A stretch of DNA of 60,622 nt from Gordonia paraffinivorans NBRC 108238 (GCF_000344155.1 NZ_BAOQ01000037.1:1-60622); one strand, 5' to 3'; shown: positions 19,893-28,679, numbered from the stretch's first letter. A program made the numbers and translations. Notes: a model not told the origin generated them from the letters alone.

Positions 19893-19938
19893 GAGCCACG
19901 AAGGCCCGGTGAGACCACCTCGCCGCCTTCGTGGCTCG
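19892..19938. terminator. 14-bp perfect inverted repeat downstream of accA3
   Basis: CGAGCCACGAAGGC (19892-19905) pairs perfectly with 19925-19938 across a 19-base loop. It follows directly after the second 35-bp repeat. A strong stem without a T run: terminator or mRNA-stabilising hairpin for accA3. Confidence 0.6.
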
Positions 19939-19969
19939 CTCCTTGTGGAAGGGACGTCGAAGGGACACC

Positions 19970-20332
19970 GTGCAACCAGTCGAGATCAACGCCGGGACGT
20001 GGTATCTGCGTGCGCTTCGTGCGGACGACCGGATCACCGACGTCCCGGCGTTGGCTCTTCTCGGGGTCGATTCCCCCGCCGACTACGTCGCGACGGCCAA
20101 CGCGGACTGGGAGTCCGAGACCCGGTTCGCGTGGGCGATCTGCATCCCCACGACCGGAGAGCTCGTCGCGCTCATCGGGGTCATTCCGGACGGTTCGAGC
20201 GGCCTGCTCTGGGGCCGGGCCCGCGAGGGCTACGACGAGGCGCTGGACGCCGCGGTCGGACCCGTGTCGAGGTTCGCCGAGGGCGCGCTGGGGTTGAGTG
20301 TGTCGGACGAGTTCGCGCGCGATATCCGCTGA
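19970..20332 (+). CDS. Small GNAT-like or hypothetical protein
   Basis: Protein of 120 residues from the GTG at 19970, which has AAGGGA five bases upstream. The N-terminal half (WYLRALRADDRITDVPAL, FAWAICIPTTGELVALIGV) looks like the first strands of RimJ/RimL-type N-acetyltransferases, but the protein ends before the acetyl-CoA binding loop. It may be a truncated acetyltransferase or a small family that only shares the first half of the fold. No catalytic role can be assigned. It stands alone, after the accA3 repeats. Confidence 0.6.
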   Translation: MQPVEINAGTWYLRALRADDRITDVPALALLGVDSPADYVATANADWESETRFAWAICIPTTGELVALIGVIPDGSSGLLWGRAREGYDEALDAAVGPVSRFAEGALGLSVSDEFARDIR

Positions 20333-20371
20333 CGGCCCCGGCTGCCCGTCGCGGCCGTGCTGGGGCCAGGG

Positions 20372-20446
20372 GATGTCGCACGCGACATCACCTCGGATCG
20401 GCGACCTCGGTCGATGTCGCCGATCCTGATCCTGTCGCATGCGACA
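20372..20446. promoter_or_regulatory. Paired TGTCGC-GCGACA palindromes flanking a hairpin
   Basis: GATGTCGCACGCGACATC (20372-20389) and TGTCGCATGCGACA (20433-20446) are two palindromes of the form TGTCGC-N2-GCGACA. Between them GGATCGGCGAC (20395-20405) pairs with GTCGCCGATCC (20416-20426). They lie in the gene-free stretch 20333-20642 between convergent genes, where no coding sequence is seen. Operator sites, a structured repeat element, or a small RNA are all possible. Confidence 0.6.
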
Positions 20447-20542
20447 TCGGTCCGTGGAATAGCGCGCGGTCTGCGACGCGGGTCGTGACGCCCAGAACGA
20501 GCAGCCTGCCGACGATCAGGATCGCCGACAGGCCGGCGACAG

Positions 20543-20579
20543 CCCGAGGCCCGGCGGAACCTGTCCGCCGGGCCTCGGG
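20543..20579. terminator. Strong hairpin terminator downstream of nitronate monooxygenase
   Basis: A perfect 16-bp stem, CCCGAGGCCCGGCGGA against 20564-20579, with a five-base loop. It lies 64 bases past the end of the minus-strand gene at 20643 and also faces the plus-strand gene ending at 20332, so it could serve both. Confidence 0.8.
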
Positions 20580-20642
20580 ATTCGCTCGAGATCAGTTGTC
20601 GCGCATTCGCGCTCCGCCGGCAACACCCGGCGAGGGGATCCG

Positions 20643-21770
20643 CTACACCGTCGCGTTGGCGAACGACTCGAGGGTGCTGGTGGCCTCGATGTACTCGCTC
20701 ACCCAGCGCTCGATGACCGCGGAGGTCTTCTCGACCTTCTTGAACTGCCCGACCACCTGGCCGACCGGGTTGAAAGCGACGTCGATGCTCTCGTCGGGGT
20801 ACTTGTGCGTCGCCGCGACCGCCATGCCGGACACCATGTACTGCAACGGCATTCCCAGCGGGTCCGGGTTGTTGGGGTCCTCCCACGCCTCGGTCCAGTC
20901 GTTGCGCAGCATGCGGCACGGCTTGCCGGTGAACGAGCGGCTGCGCACGGTGTCGCGGCTCGACGCGTTGATGTAGGTCTGCTGCTGGACCGGGGTGTTC
21001 TCGGCCTCCTCGACCATCAGCCACTGCGAGCCGCTCCAGGCGCCCTGCGCGCCGAGCGCGAGCGCGGCCGCGATCTGCTCACCGCTGCCGATGCCGCCGG
21101 CGGCCAGAACCGGCCGCGGCGCAACCTCTTTCACGACCTGCGGCCACAGCACGATCGAGCCGACCTCGCCGCAGTGGCCGCCGCCCTCGCCACCCTGGGC
21201 GATGATGATGTCGACACCGGCGTCGGCGTGCTTGCGGGCCTGCTTGGGCGATCCGCACAGCGCCGCGACCTTGCGGCCGGTGGCCTGGATCTTCTCGATC
21301 ATGTCCTTCGGCGGCGTGCCGAGCGCGTTGGCGATCAGGGTGACCTTGGGGTGCTGCAGCGCGATCTCGACCTGCGGGGTCGCGGTCGCCTCGGTCCAGC
21401 CGAGCAGCTGCAGCGAGTTGTCGTCCTCCTCGTTGAGCGGGACGCCGTGGTCGACGAGCAGCTTGCGACCGAACTCCAGCGTCTCCTGGGGAACCATCGA
21501 CTGGAGCATCTTGGTGAGCTCCTCGGCCGACATGTTCGCGTCCATGCCCTCGTACTTGTTCGGGATCACGATGTCGACGCCGTACGGGTGGTCGCCGATG
21601 TGCTCGTCGATCCAGTTCAGCTCGATCTCGAGTTGCTCGGGCGTGAATCCGACCGCGCCGAGCACGCCGTAGCCGCCGGCCTTGCTCACCGCGACGACCA
21701 CGTCGCGGCAGTGCGTGAACGCGAAGATCGGGAACTCGATGCCGAGCTCGTCGCAGATCGGGGTGTGCAT
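20643..21770 (-). CDS. Nitronate monooxygenase / 2-nitropropane dioxygenase family flavoprotein
   Basis: FMN-dependent TIM-barrel enzyme of 375 residues. Features are the N-terminal GIEFPIFAFTHCRDVVVAVS, the central GGEGGGHCGEVGS with the family's catalytic-region His, and the FMN phosphate loop AAGGIGSGEQIAAALALGAQG. The family oxidises nitronates or acts as enoyl or quinone reductase. The ATG at 21770 follows GAGGAG by seven bases. A KstR-type palindrome lies 22-39 bases upstream, which suggests control with lipid or sterol catabolism (inference). The longer open frame upstream has no homology. Confidence 0.9.
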   Translation of the reverse strand: MHTPICDELGIEFPIFAFTHCRDVVVAVSKAGGYGVLGAVGFTPEQLEIELNWIDEHIGDHPYGVDIVIPNKYEGMDANMSAEELTKMLQSMVPQETLEFGRKLLVDHGVPLNEEDDNSLQLLGWTEATATPQVEIALQHPKVTLIANALGTPPKDMIEKIQATGRKVAALCGSPKQARKHADAGVDIIIAQGGEGGGHCGEVGSIVLWPQVVKEVAPRPVLAAGGIGSGEQIAAALALGAQGAWSGSQWLMVEEAENTPVQQQTYINASSRDTVRSRSFTGKPCRMLRNDWTEAWEDPNNPDPLGMPLQYMVSGMAVAATHKYPDESIDVAFNPVGQVVGQFKKVEKTSAVIERWVSEYIEATSTLESFANATV

Positions 21771-21791
21771 ACAGACTCCTCGCCGGTAGGA

Positions 21792-21809
21792 ATTAGAACG
21801 TGTTCTAAT
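21792..21809 (-). promoter_or_regulatory. KstR-like operator palindrome
   Basis: ATTAGAACGTGTTCTAAT is a near-perfect 18-bp palindrome upstream of the nitronate monooxygenase start. Its core TAGAAC-GT-GTTCTA fits the TnnAACnnGTTnnA consensus known for KstR, the TetR-type repressor of cholesterol catabolism in mycolata. It stands out as AT-rich in this genome and sits where an operator overlapping the promoter would be. Confidence 0.7.
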
Positions 21810-21942
21810 CTGGATACCAGGCCGGGCAACCACGGACAACCGTTTCGGCGAACGCTCTGTGATCTCGGCACCAGACTTGTCGGACCCCTGTCCTATCCTG
21901 CAGTTGTCAGGTGATCCTCCCGGTTCCGGTGAGGCGCCTCCC

Positions 21943-22012
21943 GCCCCACCTCGGGGCAGCGCAGTTCCGCCCCCGCTCGGGGCACCCCACAGTTCCGCCC
22001 CGGCCTCGGGGC
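21943..22012. repeat. Three tandem GCCCC-GGGGC mini-hairpins
   Basis: Stems GCCCC/GGGGC with loops of five, five and six bases occur at 21943-21957, 21969-21983 and 21997-22012. They come in imperfect 26-28 base repeat units sharing AGTTCCGCCCC. They occupy the gene-free stretch 21771-22083, just before the start at 22084. Possibly a 5' untranslated structure. Confidence 0.6.
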
Positions 22013-22083
22013 GCTCAGAGCCGGCCCGTGTGCCGCGCCGGGTCCACCCGGTGCCGGGATGCCGGCTCGGAAAGGGGAACGTC

Positions 22084-22992
22084 ATGTCCGACACCCACTT
22101 CGACCCCCCGTCCTTCGACGGCCCCGGCCTCGACAGCGCGGTCGAGAACGCCTGGCGCGAGTTCGAGGCTCGGCTCGCGCGGCGGCTGGCGACGCTCGGG
22201 GACTGCGAGATGGTCTTCATCACGCCGTCCGCCGAGATCGCGAACGACCGGCGGTTCGCGATCCGCGCAGGACGGCCGGGCGGAGTCCGGGTCACCGTCG
22301 CCTGCCCGGTCGACGAACCGCGGCGACTCGTCGAACTCGGCTGGAGATCCACCGCGGACGGCCGACTCATCCGCGAGGAGCCGCCGAGCCGGGCCGACGT
22401 GATCGCCGGACTCGTCGGGCGGACACTGCGCGAGCACTGGTCGACGCCCGCGCCGGCGTTCCTCGCCGACACCGGCCGTCCGCACCCGGATCGGTGCCCG
22501 ATCGTCGCCCCCGAGGAGATGGGACCCGATGCCGTACGCGACCTGGTGAAGCACGACATCGAGACCTGGTTCGGCGGGCACCTCCCGCTCCGCGCCGACG
22601 GCACCCTGCAGCTGCCGACCGGACCGGTCGAGGCGTCCATCGGCGTCAGCCACGAGGAGCCGCGGATCGACGTCTTCGCTCGGGTCGCGACCGACATGCA
22701 CCCGCGCTTCGCCGACACCGTGGTCGCCGATGTCGCGACCAGGCATCCCGGCGTCCAACTCGTCCTCGACGGCGCCGACCTGTTCGCCGTCCGGTCGATC
22801 AGCGCGGTCGCCTACCACCGCGCACGCCTGTTCATCGGTCTCCACGACTGGTTCACCTTCGTCGACACGGCCCTGCCCACAGCGCTTCGACCACTACGCG
22901 ACAGGCGCACCGCTGCACGGCGAATCCCCTCGCGCGGCGCACGACTCGTCAACCGCGTGCCGTCCTTGCGGCCGCCGGCAAGCGCACATTGA
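22084..22992 (+). CDS. TY-Chap / YbjN-like putative peptide-binding chaperone protein
   Basis: Soluble protein of 302 residues. The segment from AWREFEARLARRLATLGD to the strand-rich FAIRAGRPGGVRVTVACP suggests the type III chaperone/YbjN-like fold named TY-Chap in actinobacteria; this is a resemblance, not a certain match. No signal peptide. The ATG at 22084 follows GAAAGGGGAAC. The C-terminal 35 residues are Arg/Pro-rich and may be unstructured. It precedes a deoxyribonucleotidase gene by 34 bases, so the two may be cotranscribed. Confidence 0.6.
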   Translation: MSDTHFDPPSFDGPGLDSAVENAWREFEARLARRLATLGDCEMVFITPSAEIANDRRFAIRAGRPGGVRVTVACPVDEPRRLVELGWRSTADGRLIREEPPSRADVIAGLVGRTLREHWSTPAPAFLADTGRPHPDRCPIVAPEEMGPDAVRDLVKHDIETWFGGHLPLRADGTLQLPTGPVEASIGVSHEEPRIDVFARVATDMHPRFADTVVADVATRHPGVQLVLDGADLFAVRSISAVAYHRARLFIGLHDWFTFVDTALPTALRPLRDRRTAARRIPSRGARLVNRVPSLRPPASAH

Positions 22993-23026
22993 GACCCCCA
23001 CGTCAGACCCGACAGGAAAGGCGACG

Positions 23027-23515
23027 ATGACCGACAACGTGCACAGCCAACCGCGCAAGAAGATCCTCTACGTCGACATGGACAACACCCTGGTCGACTT
23101 CCGCTCCGGCATCGACAAGCTCAGCGAGGCCGAACGCAAGCGCTTCGACGGCAGCCTCGACGAGGTGCCCGGCATCTTCTCTCTCATGGACCCGATGCCC
23201 GGCGCGATCGCGGCCTACCGCGAACTGGCAACGCTCTTCGACACCTACATCCTCTCGACCGCGCCGTGGGACAACCCGATGGCGTGGACCGAGAAACTGC
23301 TCTGGGTCAAGATGCACTTCGGTCGCGACGAGAGTTCACCGGCCTACAAGCGGGTGATCCTGTCGCACCACAAGAACCTCAACCACGGCGACTTCATCAT
23401 CGACGACCGGACCGCGCGCGGGGTCGACGCCTTCGTGGGCGAGCACATCCACTTCGGTCAGGCGCCCTTCGAGGACTGGGAGAAGGTCCTGGAGTACCTG
23501 CGCGGCAAGGCTTGA
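23027..23515 (+). CDS. 5'(3')-deoxyribonucleotidase-like HAD phosphatase
   Basis: HAD-superfamily phosphatase of 162 residues. Motif I is DMDNTLVDF, with nucleophile Asp 17 and acid/base Asp 19; motif II lies at TYILSTAPWDNP; motif III/IV is DFIIDDRTARG. This layout matches the NT5C family, which dephosphorylates deoxynucleoside monophosphates. The ATG at 23027 follows GACAGGAAAG. Slightly shorter than vertebrate homologues, but all motifs are present. Confidence 0.88.
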   Translation: MTDNVHSQPRKKILYVDMDNTLVDFRSGIDKLSEAERKRFDGSLDEVPGIFSLMDPMPGAIAAYRELATLFDTYILSTAPWDNPMAWTEKLLWVKMHFGRDESSPAYKRVILSHHKNLNHGDFIIDDRTARGVDAFVGEHIHFGQAPFEDWEKVLEYLRGKA

Positions 23516-23589
23516 GCGCCGGCACATCCCGGGATGAGGGCCGCGGATGGGCCGCGGTGTGCCGTGTCCGCGGCGATGGGTGGTCGCGT

Positions 23590-24909
23590 CTACCTCTCCC
23601 AGTGCCCGTAGGGCGTACGCGCTGTCTCGGTGTCGCCGTAGATGATCGCGCGCTCACGTCGTGAGCCCGTCAGCAGCGTGGCGCTCCAGTTCATCACGGT
23701 GCCCATCCGGTTGCGGGCACCGGCCAGGAACGCGATGTGGATCACGCCCCACGCCAGCCATCCCGGAAGGCCCCGCATGTGGAGCCGGCCGGACTGCACG
23801 ACGGCGTGACGCCGCGCGATGTAGGCGGCGGTGCCGAGGTCCCGGTACTTGAACGGCGCCCTGTTCGCCTTCCCCGCAACCTCATCGGCGATCACGCGAC
23901 CCGCGTGATGCCCGCTCTGCATGGCGACCTCGGCGACCCCGGGCAGATTGTCGTAGGCCATCATGTCCCCGCAGACGAAGACCTCCGGGTGCCCGGGCAC
24001 GGACATGTCGTCGGTGACGGGGATACGGCCCGACCGGTCCTGCTCGACGCCGAGCGCCCGCGCCAGGGTGGCCGCGAACGGCACCGCCTCGACGCCGGTC
24101 GTCCACAGCGTGGTGCGTGCCGGGTAGATCTCCTTGTGCTTGTCGGATTTCCGCGTCGTCTCGACGAAGTCGTCACCGACGCCGGTCACGTGCACGCCGA
24201 GGACCGTCTCCACCCCGAGCTTGTCGAGGGCCTTCTGCGCACTCGACGACAGGTGCTCGTCGAACGACGGCAGCACCCGGTCCCCGCCGTGCAGGAGCAG
24301 CACCCGCGCCCGCGACGGGTCGATGGAGTCGTACTCGCGTTCCAGCGCCCGGGTGGCCAGCTCCCGGATCTGACCGGCCAGTTCGACCCCGGTCGGCCCG
24401 CCGCCGGCCACGGCGAAGGTCAGCCACGCCGACTGCTCCTCCGGGTCGTCGATCGTCTCGGCCATCTCGAAGGCGGTCATGATCTTGCGCCGGATGACGT
24501 GGGCGTCGTCGAGGGTCTTCATGCCCGGCGCGAACCTGGCGAACCGGTCGTTGCCGCGGTAGGCGGTGCGCATGCCCGCGCCCACGACGAGATAGTCGTA
24601 CGGCGCCCGGAACCTCGACAGGTCCAGCCGGTCGACGACGACCTCCCGCGCGTCGACGTCGATGTCCGCCGCCTCGCCGAGCACCACGTCGAGGTTGCGG
24701 TGGCGTCGTGTCAGATGCCGGATCGGCGACGAGATCGCGCCCTCCGACAGCAGGCCCGTGGCGCACTGGTACAGCAACGGCTGGAAGACATGACTCGTGC
24801 TGCGGTCGATCAGCGTGACATCGACCTGCGCCTTCTTGAGCCTCCGGGCGCAGTGGATGCCGGCGAATCCTGCACCGATGATCACGACTCTGGGTCTCGC
24901 GTGGGCCAT
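23590..24909 (-). CDS. ndh: Type II NADH dehydrogenase (NDH-2)
   Basis: FAD- and NADH-binding oxidoreductase of 439 residues that passes electrons from NADH to menaquinone without pumping protons. The first Rossmann motif is IIGAGFAGIHCARRL and the second is VAGGGPTGVELAG. The C-terminal GDMMAYDNLPGVAEVAMQSG binds FAD, and the amphipathic region GLPGWLAWGVIHIAFL fits the membrane-anchoring part of NDH-2. Divergent from the molybdenum hydroxylase operon with under 100 bases between starts. Confidence 0.9.
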   Translation of the reverse strand: MAHARPRVVIIGAGFAGIHCARRLKKAQVDVTLIDRSTSHVFQPLLYQCATGLLSEGAISSPIRHLTRRHRNLDVVLGEAADIDVDAREVVVDRLDLSRFRAPYDYLVVGAGMRTAYRGNDRFARFAPGMKTLDDAHVIRRKIMTAFEMAETIDDPEEQSAWLTFAVAGGGPTGVELAGQIRELATRALEREYDSIDPSRARVLLLHGGDRVLPSFDEHLSSSAQKALDKLGVETVLGVHVTGVGDDFVETTRKSDKHKEIYPARTTLWTTGVEAVPFAATLARALGVEQDRSGRIPVTDDMSVPGHPEVFVCGDMMAYDNLPGVAEVAMQSGHHAGRVIADEVAGKANRAPFKYRDLGTAAYIARRHAVVQSGRLHMRGLPGWLAWGVIHIAFLAGARNRMGTVMNWSATLLTGSRRERAIIYGDTETARTPYGHWER

Positions 24910-24998
24910 GCGCAGATTGTTACAGACAGGCCGGTCGGGCCGCCGGACATCGCGCCCCGATTCGACGCCGTGGCCGACCGCGTGGTTTGGACGGGGGC

Positions 24999-25532
24999 AT
25001 GCCGGGTACCCACGCGAACGTGGAAGCCACGGTTTCGCTCTCCGTCGACGGCGTACAACGCGACGTCACGGTCGACACACGCACCACCCTGCTGGACTGC
25101 CTGCGCGACCGGCTCGGCGTCTTCTCCCCGAAGAAGGGCTGCGATCACGGTCAGTGCGGCTCGTGCACCGTGCTCGTCGACGGCCGGCGGATCATCAGCT
25201 GCCTGTCGTTCGCGGTCATGTACGACGGCGCCACGATCGTGACCGCCGACGGACTCGCCGACGGCGGACTTCATCCGGTTCAAGAGGCGTTCATCGACGC
25301 CGATGCCTTCCAGTGCGGTTACTGCACGCCGGGCCAGGTCTGTTCGGTGGTCGGCATGATCGACGAGGCGAAGGGCGGCCACCCCAGCCACGCCACCGAG
25401 GACCTGGACCCCGACGCGTCCGCCGAGCCTCTGACGGACGACGAGATCCGGGAGCGGATGAGCGGCAACCTGTGCCGCTGCGCCGCGTATCCGAACATCC
25501 TGGCCGCGATCCGACAGGTGGTCGGCGGATGA
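24999..25532 (+). CDS. Molybdenum hydroxylase 2Fe-2S subunit (YagT/CoxS-like)
   Basis: Small subunit of a xanthine-dehydrogenase-family enzyme, 177 residues from the ATG at 24999; a TTG at 24987 would add four. Two [2Fe-2S] domains: a plant-type ferredoxin domain with GCDHGQCGSCTVL and a distal Cys in RIISCLSF, and a helical domain with CGYCTPGQVC and CRC. It carries electrons from molybdopterin to FAD. Its stop overlaps the FAD subunit start (ATGA). Confidence 0.93.
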   Translation: MPGTHANVEATVSLSVDGVQRDVTVDTRTTLLDCLRDRLGVFSPKKGCDHGQCGSCTVLVDGRRIISCLSFAVMYDGATIVTADGLADGGLHPVQEAFIDADAFQCGYCTPGQVCSVVGMIDEAKGGHPSHATEDLDPDASAEPLTDDEIRERMSGNLCRCAAYPNILAAIRQVVGG

Positions 25533-26530
25533 GACCGTTCGCCTACGAACGCGCCACCGACGTCGCCGGGGCCGTCGCCTTCCTCGCCGACCATCCGGGC
25601 GCCCGGGCGATCGCGGGTGGCACCAACCTCGTCGACCACATGAAACTCGGCGTCGCCGATCCTCCGGCGCTCGTGGACATCTCGCACCTCGACCTGGATC
25701 GGATCTCCGAGAACCCCGACGGCTCCCTGCGTCTCGGCGCCACCGCCCGCAACGCCGACACCGCCGCCCATCCCCTCGTCCGCCGCCGCCATCCGATGCT
25801 CGCCCGCGCCTTGCTGTCCGGCGCGTCACCCCAGTTGCGCAACCTGGCGACCAACGGCGGAAATCTCCTGCAACGCACGCGGTGTGTCTACTTCCAGGAT
25901 GTGACGACGCCCTGCAACAAGCGCGAACCCGGCACCGGCTGTTCGGCTCTCGGCGGGCACACGCGCCAACACGCCATTCTCGGCGCCTCCGACGACTGCG
26001 TCGCCACCCACCCGTCGGACATGGCCGTCGCGCTCGCCGCACTCGACGCGCGGGTGGTGGTCCACGGCACCGACGGCGAGCGCCGGCTCGACCTGCGCGC
26101 GCTGTACCGGCTTCCGGGCGCCCATCCCGACCGTGACACAGTCCTCGAACCGACCGACGTGATCGTCGCCATCGAGGTGCCCGCGCCGCGCCCGGGTTCG
26201 GCGTCGACGTACCGCAAGGTCCGCGACCGCGCGTCGTACGCGTTCGCCCTCGTGTCGGTCGCCGCAGAAGTCAGCACCGACGACGGCGAGGCGATTCGCG
26301 ACGCCCGCATCGCCTTCGGGGGTGTCGCACACACGCCGTGGCGGGCCGAACGAGCCGAAGCCGTCCTGCGCGGCAACCGCCCGTCGGCCGAGCTGTTCGC
26401 CGCCGCCGCTGACGCCGAACTCGCCGACGCGCGTCCCCTGGACGGCAACGCCTTCAAGATCCCGTTGCTGCGGCGCACCCTCGCGTCGGTGCTGAGGGAC
26501 CTCTGCCAGACCACGGAGCAGCCGAGATGA
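25529..26530 (+). CDS. Molybdenum hydroxylase FAD subunit (YagS-like)
   Basis: FAD-binding subunit of 333 residues. It has the PCMH-type signature AGGTNLVDHMKLGV and a second flavin contact in ATNGGNLLQRTRC. The Cys-containing segment CVYFQDVTTPCNKREPGTGC resembles YagS-like subunits, which carry an extra 4Fe-4S cluster. The ATG at 25529 overlaps the upstream stop, and the downstream large subunit overlaps this stop (ATGA), so all three are coupled. The large subunit is frameshifted, so this enzyme may not assemble. Confidence 0.92.
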   Translation: MRPFAYERATDVAGAVAFLADHPGARAIAGGTNLVDHMKLGVADPPALVDISHLDLDRISENPDGSLRLGATARNADTAAHPLVRRRHPMLARALLSGASPQLRNLATNGGNLLQRTRCVYFQDVTTPCNKREPGTGCSALGGHTRQHAILGASDDCVATHPSDMAVALAALDARVVVHGTDGERRLDLRALYRLPGAHPDRDTVLEPTDVIVAIEVPAPRPGSASTYRKVRDRASYAFALVSVAAEVSTDDGEAIRDARIAFGGVAHTPWRAERAEAVLRGNRPSAELFAAAADAELADARPLDGNAFKIPLLRRTLASVLRDLCQTTEQPR

Positions 26531-28609
26531 GCACGATCGGCACCTCCAGTCCCCGAATCGACGGCGCCGGCAAGGTCCGCGGCACCGCCCCCTACGCGTT
26601 CGAGCACGTCTCCGACGCCCTGTACCTGTGGCCGATCACCGCGACGGTGGCCCGCGGCCGGGTCACGTCCGTCGACTCCTCCGTCGCCGTCGCCACCGAT
26701 GGCGTCGAACTGGTCCTCACGGTGTTCGACGCGCCGCGCCTGGACGACACCTCGGACGGAGATCTCACCATCCTCCAGTCCCCCGAGATCTCCTATCGCG
26801 GTCAGCTGATCGGCGCCGTGGTCGCCCGGACTCCCGAGATCGCCCGAGAGGCAGTGGCATCGGTGCTCGTCGAACATCTCTCCGAGGACCACGACACCGT
26901 CTTCCGCGCCGACCACCCCGATTCCCATCGCCCGCAGAAGGTCAACGGCGGATTCGAGACCACCTCTCGGACAGGCGAACCCGACCGTATCCTCGACGAC
27001 CCGCCGGCGGACACCGTCGTCGTCGACGAGTGGTATTCGACTCCCGAAGAACACAACAACCCCATGGAACCGCACACCGTCGTCGCGATCTGGGCACCGG
27101 CGGAGCAGGTCCTCACCCTGTACGACTCCACCCAGTCGACGCAGGGCGTGGTGTCGTCTATGGCACCGGTCCTCGGACTCGAACCCGAGCAGATGCGCGT
27201 ATCCGCATGTCGGGGGCGGTTTCGGCTCCAAGGGATCACCGCACTCCCACGACGTCCTCGCCGCGATGGCCGCCATGCGACTACCCGGGCGGGCCGTCAA
27301 GTTCGCGGTGCCGCGGCAGCACATGTTCGCCTACGTCGGCCATCGCGCATCGACTCGCTCGCGCATCCGCCTCGCTGCCGGACTCGACGGCCGAGTCTCC
27401 GCGCTCGTCCACGAGGCGTGGGTCCACAGCGCACGGGCCAAGGAGTTCGCCGAGCAGGCGGCCGTCTCGTCGCGGATGATGTACACCGCCGACCACCGCC
27501 GCACCGACCACCACGTGGTCCCGCTCGACGTGCCCCCTCCGTTCTGGATGCGGGCCCCGGGCGAGGCGCCCGGCATGTTCGCCGGCGAGGTGGCGATGGA
27601 CGAACTCGCCGAGCGGCTGGGCATGGACCCGATCGACCTGCGGGTCCGCAACGAGCCGGCCGACGACCCGGAGTCCGGCAAGCCGTGGTCGTCGCGGCGT
27701 CTCGTCGATTGTCTTCGTCTCGGAGCAGACAGGTTCGGCTGGGATCGACGCCCTGCGCCCGCGGCCCATCGGGACGGACGATGGCTGGTCGGGTACGGCG
27801 TCGCGTCGTCGACCTACCCGCACATGGTGAATCCCGGCAACGAGGCGGCGATCTCCCACCGCAGCGGACGCTTCTCGGTCAGGATCGCGGCCACCGACAT
27901 CGGAACCGGCGCCTGGACCGCGCTGACCCTGATCGCGGCCGACGCACTCGGTGTCGCCGCGGACCGGATCGACCTGCAGATCGGCGACAGCGTGCTTCCG
28001 AAGGCCACCGTCGCGGGCGGATCGTCGGGCACGTCGTCGTGGGGTTCGGCGATCGTGTCGGCGGCCCGGCGATTCCGCGAGCGATACGGCGAGAACCCAC
28101 CTGAGGCGGCGGAGGTCACGGCCACGACGGAGCAGAACCCCGACACCGAGAGGTTTCGGATCTCCTCGTTCGGTGCGCATTTCGTCGAGGCGCACGTCGA
28201 CGCCGACACCGGCGAGATCCGTATCCCGCGCATGCTCGGCGTGTTCTCGATAGGACGCGTCATCAACCCGCGGACCGTGCGGTCACAGCTGATCGGCGGC
28301 ATGACCTTCGGCATCTCGATGGCCCTGCACGAGGAGAGCGTCCGGGACCCGCGGTTCGGTCACGTCGTCACCCAGGACCTCGCCGAATACCACATCCCGG
28401 TGCACGCCGACATCGCCGACGTGGACGCCGTCTGGCTCGACGACGCGGACGAGCATGCGACTCCGATGGGTTCGCGCGGCGCAGGCGAGATCGGGATCGT
28501 CGGCAGCGCCGCCGCGGTGGTCAACGCGGTCCACGACGCGACCGGTGTGCGGGTCCGCGATCTCCCGGTCCGTCTCGACGACCTTCTGTACGGCCTGCCC
28601 GACCGGTAG
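26527..28609 (+). pseudogene. Molybdenum hydroxylase molybdopterin subunit (YagR-like), frameshifted
   Basis: Large subunit broken by a frameshift. Frame 1 encodes residues up to PEQMRVSA at 27207; family sequence resumes in frame 2 at 27209 with VGGGFGSKGSPHSHD, the conserved molybdopterin-contact loop, and runs to 28609. The simplest reading is loss of a CA dinucleotide (expected SAHVGGGFG). Joined, the product would be about 694 residues, normal for YagR-type subunits, and retains the catalytic Glu region RGAGEIGIVGSAAAV. No other disruption is seen. A recent mutation or a sequencing error are both possible. Confidence 0.85.
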
Positions 28610-28664
28610 CGCCGGCGCTCTTCGCCCGTGCGAAGTCCGTGCCCAGCTCGAGCGTTGGCATGTT

Positions 28665-28679
28665 GCCCGGCCGCCGGGC
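28665..28679. terminator. Hairpin after the frameshifted molybdenum hydroxylase gene
   Basis: GCCCGG-CCG-CCGGGC forms a six-pair stem in the space between the plus-strand stop at 28609 and the minus-strand stop at 28751. Weak bidirectional terminator candidate. Confidence 0.4.

Noticed and set aside
21859..22083. A 75-codon N-terminal extension of the chaperone-like gene
   Set aside because: The added part is Pro/Ser-rich, comes from the repeated GCCCC/GGGGC hairpins, and a good ribosome site precedes the ATG at 22084.
21771..22718. Upstream extension of the nitronate monooxygenase frame to 691 codons
   Set aside because: Family homology starts exactly at the ATG at 21770, which has a strong ribosome site.
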